DNA from: Actinomycetaceae bacterium
GTDB lineage: Bacteria; Actinomycetota; Actinomycetes; Actinomycetales; Actinomycetaceae
Reading direction: 5' to 3'
Length of the DNA: 64,000 nucleotides
Assembly: GCA_028724905.1 (NCBI GenBank)
Contig: JAQYTG010000016.1
Location: 79,590-143,589 of the forward strand
Below are positions 33,122 to 43,303 of this stretch, in pieces; the stretch's first letter is position 1, and the number at the start of each line of letters is the position of its first letter. The notes under the pieces are model-generated. The model ran no database searches, was not told the DNA's origin, and worked only from the letters and a program-made list of their open reading frames with translations. Both the position numbers and the translations under genes were made by a program.

Positions 33122-33801
33122 TGGCAGAGAATTATGCAGCCGATGTGGAGCAGCGGCTACGAAAAGATGCGGCAGAGGTGATTGCGCGGTATCCGCAGCC
33201 TCGTTCGGCGATTATGCCCTTGTTGCATCTGATTCAGAGTGAGGACGGGTTCGTCTCTCCACGAGGAATCGCACTGGTAGCGGACGTCTTAGGATTGACT
33301 CGTGCCCAGGTGAGTGCGATTGCGACGTTCTATTCGCAGTATCGTCGTCACCCCAATGGAGAGTACAACGTCGGCGTGTGTACAAACGCCCTGTGTGCCG
33401 TCATGGGAGGGGATCTGATCTGGGATGAGCTGAGCTCTTATCTCGGCGTGGGGCACGATGAGACGACGGAAGACGGAAAAATTACCCTCGAACAGCTTGA
33501 GTGCAATGCTGGCTGTGACTACGCGCCGGTGGTGATGGTGAACTGGGAATTTTTTGACAACCAGACGCCTCAATCGGCCAAACAGATTGTGGATGATATC
33601 CGCGCTGGCAAAGACATTCACCCCACTCGCGGGCCAGAAAAAGTGCACACCTTCAAAGAGACAGAGCGGGTGCTCGCCGGTTTTGAAGATGGCCACGTCG
33701 ATGAGGGGCCTGCAGCGGGAGAGGCCACATTGGCAGGGCTGAAAATTGCTCGTGAGAGAGGCTGGACTTCTCCGCGGCCGCTTGAAGGAGGTGTCAAGTG
33801 A
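33121..33801 (+). CDS. nuoE: NADH-quinone oxidoreductase subunit E
   Basis: The 226-residue thioredoxin-like subunit binds the N1a 2Fe-2S cluster through CTNALC and CNAGC. The C-terminus extends ~50 residues beyond the cluster domain, common in actinobacteria. ATG overlaps the nuoD stop by one base; the 3' end overlaps nuoF by 4 bp. Confidence 0.96.
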   Translation: MAENYAADVEQRLRKDAAEVIARYPQPRSAIMPLLHLIQSEDGFVSPRGIALVADVLGLTRAQVSAIATFYSQYRRHPNGEYNVGVCTNALCAVMGGDLIWDELSSYLGVGHDETTEDGKITLEQLECNAGCDYAPVVMVNWEFFDNQTPQSAKQIVDDIRAGKDIHPTRGPEKVHTFKETERVLAGFEDGHVDEGPAAGEATLAGLKIARERGWTSPRPLEGGVK

Positions 33802-35180
33802 GCGAGATAGAAGAGACGCCAGTGGCAGCGCCGAAGTTTTCGGCTCCGAGCACGCTCTCTCCAGTGCTCTCTGATATGTGGGATAAGCCGCGCAGCTGGA
33901 AACTCTCCACCTACAAAGACAATGGTGGCTATCAGGCCATTGATAAGGCCTGGCAGATACTCCAAGACGACCCCGCTGGCATCACGAATTTCATCAAGGA
34001 TTCTGCTTTGCGCGGCCGCGGCGGCGCAGGCTTTCCCACAGGTTTAAAGTGGAGCTTTTTGCCGCCAGCTGACGGCGGGCCACGCTACCTCGTGGTGAAT
34101 GCCGACGAATCCGAGCCTGGCACCTGCAAAGATGTGCCGCATCTGATGGCTAATCCGCATCTGCTGATCGAGGGCATGATCATTTGCCTGATGGCTATTG
34201 GCGGGCACCACGGCTTCATCTATCTACGCGGTGAAGTAGTGCACGTATATCGCCGGCTGCTCGCAGCCGTGCGAGAGGCACGAGAGGCGGGCTATCTCGG
34301 TAAGAATCTCGGGCCGAACGGCGATTACGAGATCGACATTACCGTACACGCCGGTGCCGGCGCATATATCTGCGGCGAGGAGACGGCGCTGCTCGATTCA
34401 CTCGAGGGATTCCGCGGCCAGCCGCGCCTCAAGCCGCCATTTCCGGCAGCTGAGGGGCTCTACGCCCGTCCCACAGTGATCAACAACGTTGAGTCTATCT
34501 CCTCCATTCCTGGCATCATCAACAACGGCATTGAGTGGTTTACAGCGATGGGTGCGCAGACGAAAAATTCGCGTGGCCACGGGATTTTCTCAATTTCGGG
34601 GCACGTGAAACGCCCAGGGCAATATGAAGCTCCGTTTGGCATCACCATGCGTGAGTTGCTGGAGCTAGCTGGCGGGATTCGTCAGGGGCACGAACTGAAG
34701 TTCTTCGCCATCGGCGGTTCCTCAGCCCCGCTCTTCACCCCCGACAATCTCGACGTGCCCCTCGGCTATGAAGAAGTGGTGCAGGCGGGATCAATGTTGG
34801 CTACCCGCGCCATTCAGGTGTTTGATGAAACGGTGTCGGTGGTGCGCGTGGTCTCTCGCTGGACTGATTTTTATCAGCATGAATCTTGCGGCAAGTGCAC
34901 GCCGTGCCGTGAGGGCACGTTCTGGCTCAAACAGATCATGCATCGCCTCGAAGAGGGCAAAGGGCATGAGGGTGATATTGAGCTCGCCTACGAATTGTGC
35001 AACAACATTCAAGGCCGTTCGTTCTGCGCCCTCGGAGATGCAGCAGCTACGCCCATCAAATCTGCGATTGATCTCTTCCGCAGTGAGTTTGAGGCAGGCT
35101 ACCACACTCCGGCTCGTGAGCTTTTCCCGATCGAGAAGTCGGTGGTGTTTTCAGCCGCAAACAGTGAGGTGAATGCGTGA
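33798..35180 (+). CDS. nuoF: NADH-quinone oxidoreductase subunit F
   Basis: The 460-residue NADH-binding subunit contains the glycine-rich NADH/FMN region (GRGGAGFPTGLKW), the FMN segment NADESEPGTCKD, and the N3 4Fe-4S ligands ESCGKCTPCREG plus the later FCALGD Cys. GTG 33798 follows a near-perfect GAAGGAGGTG site and overlaps nuoE by 4 bp. Confidence 0.97.
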   Translation: MSEIEETPVAAPKFSAPSTLSPVLSDMWDKPRSWKLSTYKDNGGYQAIDKAWQILQDDPAGITNFIKDSALRGRGGAGFPTGLKWSFLPPADGGPRYLVVNADESEPGTCKDVPHLMANPHLLIEGMIICLMAIGGHHGFIYLRGEVVHVYRRLLAAVREAREAGYLGKNLGPNGDYEIDITVHAGAGAYICGEETALLDSLEGFRGQPRLKPPFPAAEGLYARPTVINNVESISSIPGIINNGIEWFTAMGAQTKNSRGHGIFSISGHVKRPGQYEAPFGITMRELLELAGGIRQGHELKFFAIGGSSAPLFTPDNLDVPLGYEEVVQAGSMLATRAIQVFDETVSVVRVVSRWTDFYQHESCGKCTPCREGTFWLKQIMHRLEEGKGHEGDIELAYELCNNIQGRSFCALGDAAATPIKSAIDLFRSEFEAGYHTPARELFPIEKSVVFSAANSEVNA

Positions 35181-37774
35181 TGACAGCAGTCGATACAGCA
35201 ACTGATCTGATAACCGTAAAAATTGACGGCACCACCGTAGAGGTGCCTAAGGGGACGCTGATTATTCGCGCTGCCGAGCAAGCTGGCGTCTACATCCCCC
35301 GTTTCTGCGATCATCCGCTGCTCAAACCGGCAGCGGCGTGCCGCCAGTGTCTGGTGGAGGTAGCTACTCCAAACCGCCAGGGCGAGATTGCTAAGATGCC
35401 CAAGCCGCAGGCGGCCTGCTCGATGACGGTCTCCCCAGGTATGGAGGTCTACACGCAGCGCAGCTCAGAGGTAGCCAAGAAAGCGCAGCAGGGTGTGATG
35501 GAGTTTATGCTCATCAATCACCCGATGGACTGCCCGATCTGCGACAAAGGCGGTGAGTGCCCACTGCAAAATCAGCAGCTTGAAGAGGGACGCACACACA
35601 CCCGTTTTGAAGATATCAAACGCACATATCCGAAACCCATCTCGATCAGTGAACAGATACTGCTCGATCGGGATCGATGCATTCTGTGCCAGCGCTGTGT
35701 GCGTTTCCAAGATCAGATCGCCGGCGATCCTTTCATCCAGTTGCAAGGTCGCGGCGGTGGCACCCCTGCTTATGGGAATCACGGTCTACACGGCTCGCAG
35801 ATCGGCAATTTTGATGCCGGTGTGCTTGATTTCGCTGCGAGTGACGGCACCGAGGAACTTCGTGTGGAGAACGCATATTCTGGTCCTCAGGGCGAAGCCG
35901 GTCTGCGTGGAGGTTGTGCTCCTGGGCCGCTTGGCAACGCTGAAGCTGCCGTTGATGGCAAACCATTCAATTCGTATTTCTCCGGCAATGTGATTCAGAT
36001 TTGCCCAGTAGGGGCGCTCACTTCTGCCAGTTACCGTTTCCGCGCCCGTCCTTTCGACTTGGTATCGGTGCCGAGCGTGAGTGAACACGACGCCTCCGGT
36101 AGCGCGCTGCGCGTGGATTACCGCCGTGGGGAGATCGTGCGCCGGATGGCTCTGGAAGATCCGGACGTCAATGAGGATTGGATTACGGACAAAGATCGTT
36201 TCGCTTTCCGCTGGCAGCATGGAGAGGATCGGCTCACGCATCCGGTGTTGGCTGGCGCCGATGCCGATGCTCCGATCTCTTGGTTTGAAGCGCTTGAAGC
36301 GGCAGCCCAAGGTCTGCGTGGCAAGCGGGTAGGGGTCTTAGTAGGAGGGCGTCTGCCTCTGGAAGATGCCTATGCCTATGCGAAATTTGCTCGCGTCGTG
36401 CTGGGCACGAATGACGTTGATTTCCGCACCCGAGCCGGTAGTGCTGAAGAAGATGCATTCTTGGCTACCGTTGCTGGCAGCGGCCTCGGCGTCAGCTATT
36501 CGCAGGTGGAACACGCCAAGCACGTACTCACTGTCGGCTTAGAAGTCGAAGACGAAATTGGTGCACTTTTCTTGCGGCTACGCAAAGGCGTCGTCCACAA
36601 GAGTACGAGCGTCTCCGTGATATCGGCTTACCGCACTCAGGGAACGGCCAAGTTGGATGCTCGTTTCATTCCGGCAAAGCCTGGTGAAGAAGCTGCCATT
36701 TTGGAGGGCATCACGGCATCTGCCACGGGAGTTGCCGGAGAGCTCTTTGCTGATCTTTCTGGTGAAGGAGCCGTCATCCTCGTAGGCGAGCGCACGGCGC
36801 AGACTCCTGGTGCTCTCTCTGCTGCGCTTCGTCTGGCGCAGCGCACCGGTGCACGGCTGGCGTGGGTGCCTCGCCGAGCTGGTGATCGCGGAGCTTTGGA
36901 AGCGGGTGCTATGCCAGGGCTGCTCCCTGGTGGCCGGCTTGTGACGGATCCTGCGGCTCGCGTCGATACTGCTGCCGCATGGGGAGTGGAATCGCTTCCG
37001 CAGGAGGCTGGAAAGAATACGGCACAGATGCTGGCCGCTGCGGCGGCGGGGGAGCTGGATGCCCTCCTGCTCGCTGGTGTGGAACTTGCGGATCTGCCTG
37101 CTGGCGCTGCTGATGCCCTCGACAAGGCTTTTGTGGTGCAGCTTGAAGTGCGCCGCACTGCCACGACTGAGTTGGCAGACGTCGTGCTGCCGGTAGCTCC
37201 TCCTAGTGAAAAGGGTGGCACATTTGTGAACTGGGAAGGCCGGATGCGGCCTTTCGGGCAGGTGCTCACCTCCACGGTGTTGCCAGACCGCACAGCGCTC
37301 AACGATTTGGCGCGTGCGATGGGAGTGGAGCTAGGGCTTGATTCTCTCGACTCTGCGGTCAATGAATTTGCTCAGCTGCGCCAGTGGGATGGCGCTCGGG
37401 CGAGCGCCCCCGATGTGCCAGCTGCTCCAGCGCCAACGCCCGCTGCTGGATCTGTATTGCTTGCTTCTTGGAAGCAGATGCTAGACGCCGGAGCGCTGCA
37501 GAGTTTTGAGCCGCACCTTGCTGCTACTGCCAGAAAAGCAGTGGCGGTAATGAGTCCAGCCACTGCTGTGGCAGCTGGTTTTACGGCTGAGGGTAGTACA
37601 TCAGTAGAGGTCATTGGCTCGCTGGGATCCATCACGTTGCCGGCAGTGGTTGATGATTCAATTCCGGATGGCGTGGTGTGGATTCCAGAAAATTCTACCG
37701 GCTCTCACATCGCTCAGATCGGCGTATCTGCGGGTGAGAGTGTCTCGATAAAGAAAACGGAGGTGGCAGCGTGA
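35180..37774 (+). CDS. nuoG: NADH-quinone oxidoreductase subunit G
   Basis: The 864-residue iron-sulfur subunit has a 2Fe-2S ferredoxin domain (CDHPLL, CRQCLVE), the His/Cys cluster (HPMDCPICDKGGECPLQ), a 4Fe-4S site (RCILCQRCVRF, ICPVGAL) and a molybdopterin-oxidoreductase-like C-terminal half without cofactor function. The last ~250 residues are Ala-rich and vary in the family. ATG 35180 overlaps the nuoF stop; GTG 35177 is one codon upstream. The 3' end overlaps nuoH by 4 bp. Confidence 0.96.
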   Translation: MTAVDTATDLITVKIDGTTVEVPKGTLIIRAAEQAGVYIPRFCDHPLLKPAAACRQCLVEVATPNRQGEIAKMPKPQAACSMTVSPGMEVYTQRSSEVAKKAQQGVMEFMLINHPMDCPICDKGGECPLQNQQLEEGRTHTRFEDIKRTYPKPISISEQILLDRDRCILCQRCVRFQDQIAGDPFIQLQGRGGGTPAYGNHGLHGSQIGNFDAGVLDFAASDGTEELRVENAYSGPQGEAGLRGGCAPGPLGNAEAAVDGKPFNSYFSGNVIQICPVGALTSASYRFRARPFDLVSVPSVSEHDASGSALRVDYRRGEIVRRMALEDPDVNEDWITDKDRFAFRWQHGEDRLTHPVLAGADADAPISWFEALEAAAQGLRGKRVGVLVGGRLPLEDAYAYAKFARVVLGTNDVDFRTRAGSAEEDAFLATVAGSGLGVSYSQVEHAKHVLTVGLEVEDEIGALFLRLRKGVVHKSTSVSVISAYRTQGTAKLDARFIPAKPGEEAAILEGITASATGVAGELFADLSGEGAVILVGERTAQTPGALSAALRLAQRTGARLAWVPRRAGDRGALEAGAMPGLLPGGRLVTDPAARVDTAAAWGVESLPQEAGKNTAQMLAAAAAGELDALLLAGVELADLPAGAADALDKAFVVQLEVRRTATTELADVVLPVAPPSEKGGTFVNWEGRMRPFGQVLTSTVLPDRTALNDLARAMGVELGLDSLDSAVNEFAQLRQWDGARASAPDVPAAPAPTPAAGSVLLASWKQMLDAGALQSFEPHLAATARKAVAVMSPATAVAAGFTAEGSTSVEVIGSLGSITLPAVVDDSIPDGVVWIPENSTGSHIAQIGVSAGESVSIKKTEVAA

Positions 37775-39153
37775 AGTCCTTCGTTGGTTTAGCAGCGGCG
37801 GCTCCGCAGGTGGCGCAGTTCGATCAAGACACGTGGTGGATTTGGGTGATCAAAGCCGTTTTTATCGTGGTGTTCTTGATTTTCTCGGTAATTTTTGCGC
37901 TGTGGTTTGAACGCCGGCTGTTGGCTCGTATGCAAAACCGTCTCGGGCCGAACACCGTGGGGCCGCTCGGTTTGTTGCAGAGTTTCCCCGACGCCCTCAA
38001 ACTGCTGATGAAAGAGGATTTTTTCCTCAAAGGCGCAGATAAAGTGGTGTATTTCATTGCACCTGCGATCTCAGCTCTGTGTGCGTTCACCATCATGGCT
38101 GTGATTCCGATGGGGCCGAGTGTGAATCTCTTCGGGCATATTACGCCGCTGCAGCTCACTGATTCGCCGGTCGCTTTGCTCTTCGTGCTGGCGGTGGCAG
38201 CTCTCGGCGAATACGGTTTAGTGTTGGGCGGCTGGAGTGCTCACTCTACGCTCCCGCTCTATGGCTCGGTGCGCAGTGCCACACAGATGATCTCTTACGA
38301 ACTTGCTCAAGGCCTCTCTCTCGTCACGCTGTTTATCGTCAATGGTTCGATGAGCGCCTCCGGAATTGTGAGTGCCCAGACGTCGATATGGAATATCTTC
38401 ATTTTGCTTCCGGCGTTCCTAGTCTATTTGGTGACGATGTTTGGCGAAGCAAACCGCTTGCCGTTCGACCTTCCCGAAGCGGAGAACGAGATCGTGGCTG
38501 GCCCGCACACCGAGTACTCCTCGATGAAGTTCGGCTGGTATTACTTGTCTGAGTACATCAACATTCTCAATCTTTCCATGCTGGCCACCACGTTGTTCCT
38601 CGGCGGTTGGCGAGCAGGCCCGATTATCGGCGGTCTGTTTAACCTGCTTGGTGCTGACGCCAATGCCGGTTGGTGGGGAATGCTGTGGTTCCTTGGAAAG
38701 ACATGGACGTTTATGGGCGTCTTTGTGTGGGTGCGCGGCACACTCGTTCGCTTCCGCTACGACCAGTTTATGAAGTTTGGTTGGAAAGGCCTTATTCCGG
38801 CAGCTCTGATTTGGCTAGCTATCGTGATGGTGGTGTTCGGCGTCAATACGCGCTACACCATCAATGTGACCTCCGTGATGGCGATTCTCTCCGTCGGCTT
38901 CTCGCTGATCATGCTCATCTGGGCATTCGGAGACGACGTCTACCATCCAAGCCAAGCGGAAATTATCGCTGAGCGTGAGAAAGCCGGCTTTGACGGCTTT
39001 GAAGATGGGTATCCCGTTCCTCCGCTGCCAGGGCAGCATCTCCCGCCGAGCCCGCGCGCGCAGCGCCGATCAGCGAGTACAGCCAGCGCTGCAGCTACAG
39101 CGCTCCCTGCGAGTGCCGAAGCTGCTACCGCTCAGGAGGTGAGCAATGACTGA
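37771..39153 (+). CDS. nuoH: NADH-quinone oxidoreductase subunit H
   Basis: The 460-residue membrane subunit has ~8-9 spans that link the peripheral arm to the proton pumps; [31 protein letters not shown] is covered in parts [13 protein letters not shown] and LKLLMKEDF, and [19 protein letters not shown] is conserved. A ~75-residue hydrophilic C-terminus, Ala/Ser-rich at its end, is longer than in E. coli but normal for actinobacteria. GTG 37771 follows ACGGAGGTGG. The stop overlaps nuoI by 8 bp (ATGACTGA). Confidence 0.96.
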   Translation: MKSFVGLAAAAPQVAQFDQDTWWIWVIKAVFIVVFLIFSVIFALWFERRLLARMQNRLGPNTVGPLGLLQSFPDALKLLMKEDFFLKGADKVVYFIAPAISALCAFTIMAVIPMGPSVNLFGHITPLQLTDSPVALLFVLAVAALGEYGLVLGGWSAHSTLPLYGSVRSATQMISYELAQGLSLVTLFIVNGSMSASGIVSAQTSIWNIFILLPAFLVYLVTMFGEANRLPFDLPEAENEIVAGPHTEYSSMKFGWYYLSEYINILNLSMLATTLFLGGWRAGPIIGGLFNLLGADANAGWWGMLWFLGKTWTFMGVFVWVRGTLVRFRYDQFMKFGWKGLIPAALIWLAIVMVVFGVNTRYTINVTSVMAILSVGFSLIMLIWAFGDDVYHPSQAEIIAEREKAGFDGFEDGYPVPPLPGQHLPPSPRAQRRSASTASAAATALPASAEAATAQEVSND

Positions 39154-39940
39154 AAACAACGAGAATCTCCCTGAAAAAGTCAATCAAGCAGGGGTGCTTG
39201 GCCAGCCGCGTGTAGCGGTGAGCCAGCCAGATGAAGCGCTCTACAGCCCCACCCATAAAGGGCCGATTGGAAAGCTGCTTGCGCCGGTGGCTGGTTTTGG
39301 CGTCACGCTGACGACGATTTTTCGGCCAACTGTAACGGAACAGTACCTGCCAAACAGCGACAAGCCGAAGAATCAGCCGCACATTCGGCCGCGTTTTCAT
39401 GGCGTGCACAAGCTCAACCGCTATCCTGATGGTCTTGAGAAATGTATTGGATGCGAGTTGTGCGCGTGGGCGTGCCCAGCTGATGCCATCTTGGTGGAAG
39501 CTGCTGCCAATACTCCTGACGAGCAGTACTCCCCAGGAGAACGCTACGGGCGCGTCTACCAAATTAACTATCTGCGCTGTATTTTCTGCGGGTACTGCAT
39601 CCAGGCGTGTCCTACACGTGCTCTCACGATGAGTAATGAGTTCGAGATCGCGGCGCAGACACGCGAAGAGCTCATCTATGAGAAGCCGGATCTGCTGCGT
39701 CCGCTCGCTAAGGGTATGCTCTCCACTCCGCATCCGATGGCGGCTGGTACCTCTGACTCTGATTATTACGCCGGCAAGGTAACTGGCCCTACACAGAATC
39801 AGATTGATTGGGTGCGGGCGCACCGTCCAGACGATCCGACGCTCGCTGATGCACACCCCGCAGCAGTAGCGGCAGGAACTGGTGCGGCACCCGCGAACGC
39901 AGATGCCGCTGCAGATGGCACTGAGGAGGTGACGGCCTGA
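39146..39940 (+). CDS. nuoI: NADH-quinone oxidoreductase subunit I
   Basis: The 264-residue subunit carries two 4Fe-4S clusters (N6a, N6b) in an 8Fe ferredoxin fold: [12 protein letters not shown] and [13 protein letters not shown]- and C-terminal polar extensions (~90 and ~60 residues; the tail is Ala-rich) surround the core. ATG 39146 has GGAGGTGAG upstream and overlaps the nuoH stop. Confidence 0.96.
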   Translation: MTENNENLPEKVNQAGVLGQPRVAVSQPDEALYSPTHKGPIGKLLAPVAGFGVTLTTIFRPTVTEQYLPNSDKPKNQPHIRPRFHGVHKLNRYPDGLEKCIGCELCAWACPADAILVEAAANTPDEQYSPGERYGRVYQINYLRCIFCGYCIQACPTRALTMSNEFEIAAQTREELIYEKPDLLRPLAKGMLSTPHPMAAGTSDSDYYAGKVTGPTQNQIDWVRAHRPDDPTLADAHPAAVAAGTGAAPANADAAADGTEEVTA

Positions 39941-41001
39941 TGCACACTCTGATGCAAGCAGAACCAATCGCAGCTGGGCTCCAGATATCCCTCGGAGAGA
40001 CGATTCTCTTTGGTGTGATTGCCGTTTCGATGATTATTGTGGCAATTTTCGGTTTGCTTATCACGCGCAAGCCTGTGTACACGATCATCTCGGTGATTTT
40101 CGTGATGGTGGGGTTGGCATTTTTCTACACCATGCTGGAAGCGCCGTTTATGGGCGTGGTGCAAGTGGTGGTGTACACCGGCGCAATTCTGATGATGTTC
40201 CTCTTCGTGCTGATGCTGATCGGCGTAGACAGCGCGGACTCTGGGCATGAGACGCTCGCCGGACAGCGGGTGGTTGCCGTCGTGGGATCGCTCGGCACGT
40301 TTGCGTTGCTCACGGTGATACTGCTGAAAACTAGCCCAATCAAAGCGCTTGAGAACGTCGTCACGATACCCATCGGCTTAGAAGTGGCAAACAGCCAGAC
40401 GAACCCTGTGGGCGTCGCTCAGCTGATCTTCACCTCTCATGTGCTCACTCTGGAACTCACCGGAACGCTGCTCATTGTGGCAGCTCTTGGAGCAATGACG
40501 CTCACTCACCGCGATCGGGTGCGGGCTAAGCGTACGCAGGAAGAGATTGCGCACCAGAAGATCCAAGCATTCAGCTCTGAGGGCGTCAATCCAAACGTAT
40601 TGCCTAATTCGGGTGTCTATGCGGAGTCCAACTCGTCGGCCAACCCAGCGCTCACGGCTTATGGTGAGCCAGTGGAAAATTCTGTGAACCGGATTTTGAA
40701 GATCCGCCGTCAAGATCGCACGGTGGCGCAGGCTTCTCCGGTGACGGCAGCGCGCATCGCCGCTGGAGACCTGCCTTCAGGGCCTAGCACCTACGGCAAA
40801 GTTGGCCACGCACAGGTATGGGGGATGCCTGGTGAGGCAGCACCAGATCACGAGCGTGCGTTGGCACGGTTGAACGAGTTGGAATCAGGCCAGGCTCCTG
40901 ACGTGCCAGCCGTTACGGGTACTGATTCGACGGTACTGCCTGAAAGTAAGCGTGACGTCGATCGCGGCGAAAGCTCGGAAGAAAGCGAGGCTGCCAAGTG
41001 A
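39940..41001 (+). CDS. nuoJ: NADH-quinone oxidoreductase subunit J with long hydrophilic tail
   Basis: Residues 1-190 contain the five spans of NuoJ (the [18 protein letters not shown] segment carries the conserved TM3 region). The remaining ~160 residues are hydrophilic and cytoplasmic. At 353 residues it is clearly longer than most homologues. ATG overlaps the nuoI stop by one base; 3' end overlaps nuoK by 4 bp. Confidence 0.95.
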   Translation: MHTLMQAEPIAAGLQISLGETILFGVIAVSMIIVAIFGLLITRKPVYTIISVIFVMVGLAFFYTMLEAPFMGVVQVVVYTGAILMMFLFVLMLIGVDSADSGHETLAGQRVVAVVGSLGTFALLTVILLKTSPIKALENVVTIPIGLEVANSQTNPVGVAQLIFTSHVLTLELTGTLLIVAALGAMTLTHRDRVRAKRTQEEIAHQKIQAFSSEGVNPNVLPNSGVYAESNSSANPALTAYGEPVENSVNRILKIRRQDRTVAQASPVTAARIAAGDLPSGPSTYGKVGHAQVWGMPGEAAPDHERALARLNELESGQAPDVPAVTGTDSTVLPESKRDVDRGESSEESEAAK

Positions 41002-41300
41002 ATCTGTTGTTGTTTTATGTGATCGTGGCGTTCGCGCTCTTCGCCATCGGTGGAGCCACTGTGCTCACCCGCCGAAACGGCGTGATTGCGCTGCTCGGCG
41101 TCGAAGTGATGCTCAATGCCTGCAATCTGGTATTCGTCGCTTTTTCGCGTATGTGGGGGAACCTGGAGGGGCAGGTCTTTGCATTCTTCGTCATGGTGGT
41201 GGCTGCTGCTGAAGTGGTGGTAGGTCTCGCCATCGTGGTGTCGATCTTCCGCACCCGTGGTTCAGCGTCACTCGATTCTATGAATCTGATGAAGCACTGA
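40998..41300 (+). CDS. nuoK: NADH-quinone oxidoreductase subunit K
   Basis: The 100-residue subunit has three spans with the conserved Glu residues in [13 protein letters not shown] and [13 protein letters not shown] used in proton translocation. Related to MrpC antiporter subunits. GTG 40998 overlaps the nuoJ stop. Confidence 0.96.
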   Translation: MNLLLFYVIVAFALFAIGGATVLTRRNGVIALLGVEVMLNACNLVFVAFSRMWGNLEGQVFAFFVMVVAAAEVVVGLAIVVSIFRTRGSASLDSMNLMKH

Positions 41301-41316
41301 GGGAGATGGACAGCTA

Positions 41317-43287
41317 ATGATGATAGACATGATAAATCTTCTTCCTCTCTCGGTGTCGGCTCCTGCCAGCGTCAGTGAGGCGACGGGCGCGGCAAGTTTT
41401 ATCTGGCTGGCGGTGGCCATTCCGCTGCTGAGCTCAGGGCTGCTGTTGCTGCTTGGAAAACTCGCAGACACTTGGGGGCACTGGCTTGGCATTGCGGCTT
41501 CTACCGCGAGCTTTATTCTGGGCTTGGCAGCCACTATCCAGCTGCTCGGCATGGCTCCCGATCAGCGGGTGCTGGAATCCACGGTCTACACCTTGGTTGC
41601 AGCGCCTGGGCTCACCATTGATCTCGGTACGCGGGTCGATCCACTCTCGATGACGTTCGTGCTGCTAGTTACGTTCGTGGGCACGCTCATCCACATCTAT
41701 TCGGTGGCGTACATGGCGCACGACGATTCGCGGCGGCGCTTCTTCGCTTATCTCAACCTCTTTGTGGCGTCGATGCTGCTGTTGGTGTTGGGCAACTCCT
41801 ATCTGATTCTGTTCTTCGGATGGGAAGGCGTGGGCTTGGCTTCCTATTTGCTGATCTCTTTCTGGAATTTCAATCCCGAATTTGCCAAAGCTGGAAAGAA
41901 AGCATTCGTGATGAACCGCGTTGGCGATCTGGGAATGCTCATCGCCATGATGGCTATGGTTGCTTTTGTTGGCTCCGTCAATTTCACAGACGTCTTTACG
42001 GCGGTGCCCGATCTCTCTGCTCAGCAACAGTGGGTGCTCACGTTTGTGGGATTGTTCTTGCTGCTCGCGGCTTGCGGCAAGAGCGCACAGTTCCCGCTGC
42101 AAGCCTGGCTGGGTGATGCTATGGCTGGCCCTACTCCAGTTTCCGCGCTGATTCACGCAGCGACGATGGTGACGGCAGGCGTCTATTTGATGGTGCGTTC
42201 GGGGGCGATCTATGCGGCAGCTCCAGTGGCAGCCTTGGTAGTGACCATCGTCGGCTTGATCACGCTGGTCTTTGGTGCAATCGTCGGCGCGGCGAAAGAC
42301 GACATGAAGAAAGTGCTGGCTGCTTCGACGATGAGCCAGATTGGTTATATGATGCTGGCTGCTGGCCTCGGCCCCGTGGGCGCCGCGTTTGCGATCTTCC
42401 ACCTCGTCACGCACGGCTTCTTCAAAGCCAATATGTTCCTCGGAGCCGGTGCCGTGATGCACGCGATGGACGACGAAGTGGATATGCGTGGTTTTGGTGG
42501 CTTAAGTAAGTACATGAAGATCACGTTCTACACGTTCGCGTGCGGGTACTTAGCGATTATCGGCTTCCCTTTCCTCTCCGGTTTTTACTCGAAAGACAAG
42601 ATCATCGAGGCTGCCTTTACCGGTTCGGGCGCTCAGCCGTGGATCTTCGGCACTGTGACGGTACTCGTGGCTGGCTTGACGGCGTTCTACATGAGCCGCC
42701 TGGTGGCGATGATTTTCCTGGGAGAACCGCGCTGGCAGACATCCGGCTCACAGGCGAAACACCCGCACGATCCAAGCCCGCTGATGTGGGTGCCGATGGC
42801 GGTGCTGGCGCTCGGCTCGCTGGCGCTCGGCGCAATTTTGAATTATGGCGGCTTCCTCAGTTGGCTTGAACCGGCCATCGGTTCTGCGGAACACGGCGAG
42901 CCGGTGTTGCCAGTGCCAGCGATCACTGCTCTCACTCTCGCCGTCATCGCCATAGGAGTGTTGGTGGCCTGGAAGCTGTATGTATCTCAGCCGGTGCCCA
43001 AAGCTGCTCCGGTGGGAAGCTGGATCACTCGGGCTGCCCGTCAGGATCTCTATCAAGATCTTGTCAATGACTACGGCGTCGTGCAGCCAGTGATGACGCT
43101 GGCGCGTGGCACTGCTGGTGCAGATCGCTATGTAGTCGACGGCGTTGGCGAGGGCATCGGTGCATTGCTTCCGTGGCTGGGTAAAGTCATCGGCACATTG
43201 CAAAATGGCCAGGTGCGTTCTTATACGAGCTATATGGTGGTAGGCGTTGTGATAGCGCTGATCGCCGTGGCGGCCTCGGTACTGTGA
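41317..43287 (+). CDS. nuoL: NADH-quinone oxidoreductase subunit L
   Basis: The 656-residue antiporter-like proton pump has ~16 spans. The conserved core is GWEGVGLASYLLI, ACGKSAQFPLQAWLGDAMAGPTPVSALIHAATMVTAGVYL (in parts) and AASTMSQIGYM; the C-terminal lateral helix follows. ATG 41317 has GGGAGATGG upstream. Confidence 0.97.
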   Translation: MMIDMINLLPLSVSAPASVSEATGAASFIWLAVAIPLLSSGLLLLLGKLADTWGHWLGIAASTASFILGLAATIQLLGMAPDQRVLESTVYTLVAAPGLTIDLGTRVDPLSMTFVLLVTFVGTLIHIYSVAYMAHDDSRRRFFAYLNLFVASMLLLVLGNSYLILFFGWEGVGLASYLLISFWNFNPEFAKAGKKAFVMNRVGDLGMLIAMMAMVAFVGSVNFTDVFTAVPDLSAQQQWVLTFVGLFLLLAACGKSAQFPLQAWLGDAMAGPTPVSALIHAATMVTAGVYLMVRSGAIYAAAPVAALVVTIVGLITLVFGAIVGAAKDDMKKVLAASTMSQIGYMMLAAGLGPVGAAFAIFHLVTHGFFKANMFLGAGAVMHAMDDEVDMRGFGGLSKYMKITFYTFACGYLAIIGFPFLSGFYSKDKIIEAAFTGSGAQPWIFGTVTVLVAGLTAFYMSRLVAMIFLGEPRWQTSGSQAKHPHDPSPLMWVPMAVLALGSLALGAILNYGGFLSWLEPAIGSAEHGEPVLPVPAITALTLAVIAIGVLVAWKLYVSQPVPKAAPVGSWITRAARQDLYQDLVNDYGVVQPVMTLARGTAGADRYVVDGVGEGIGALLPWLGKVIGTLQNGQVRSYTSYMVVGVVIALIAVAASVL

Positions 43288-43303
43288 GACTGGAGGACGA
43301 AAG

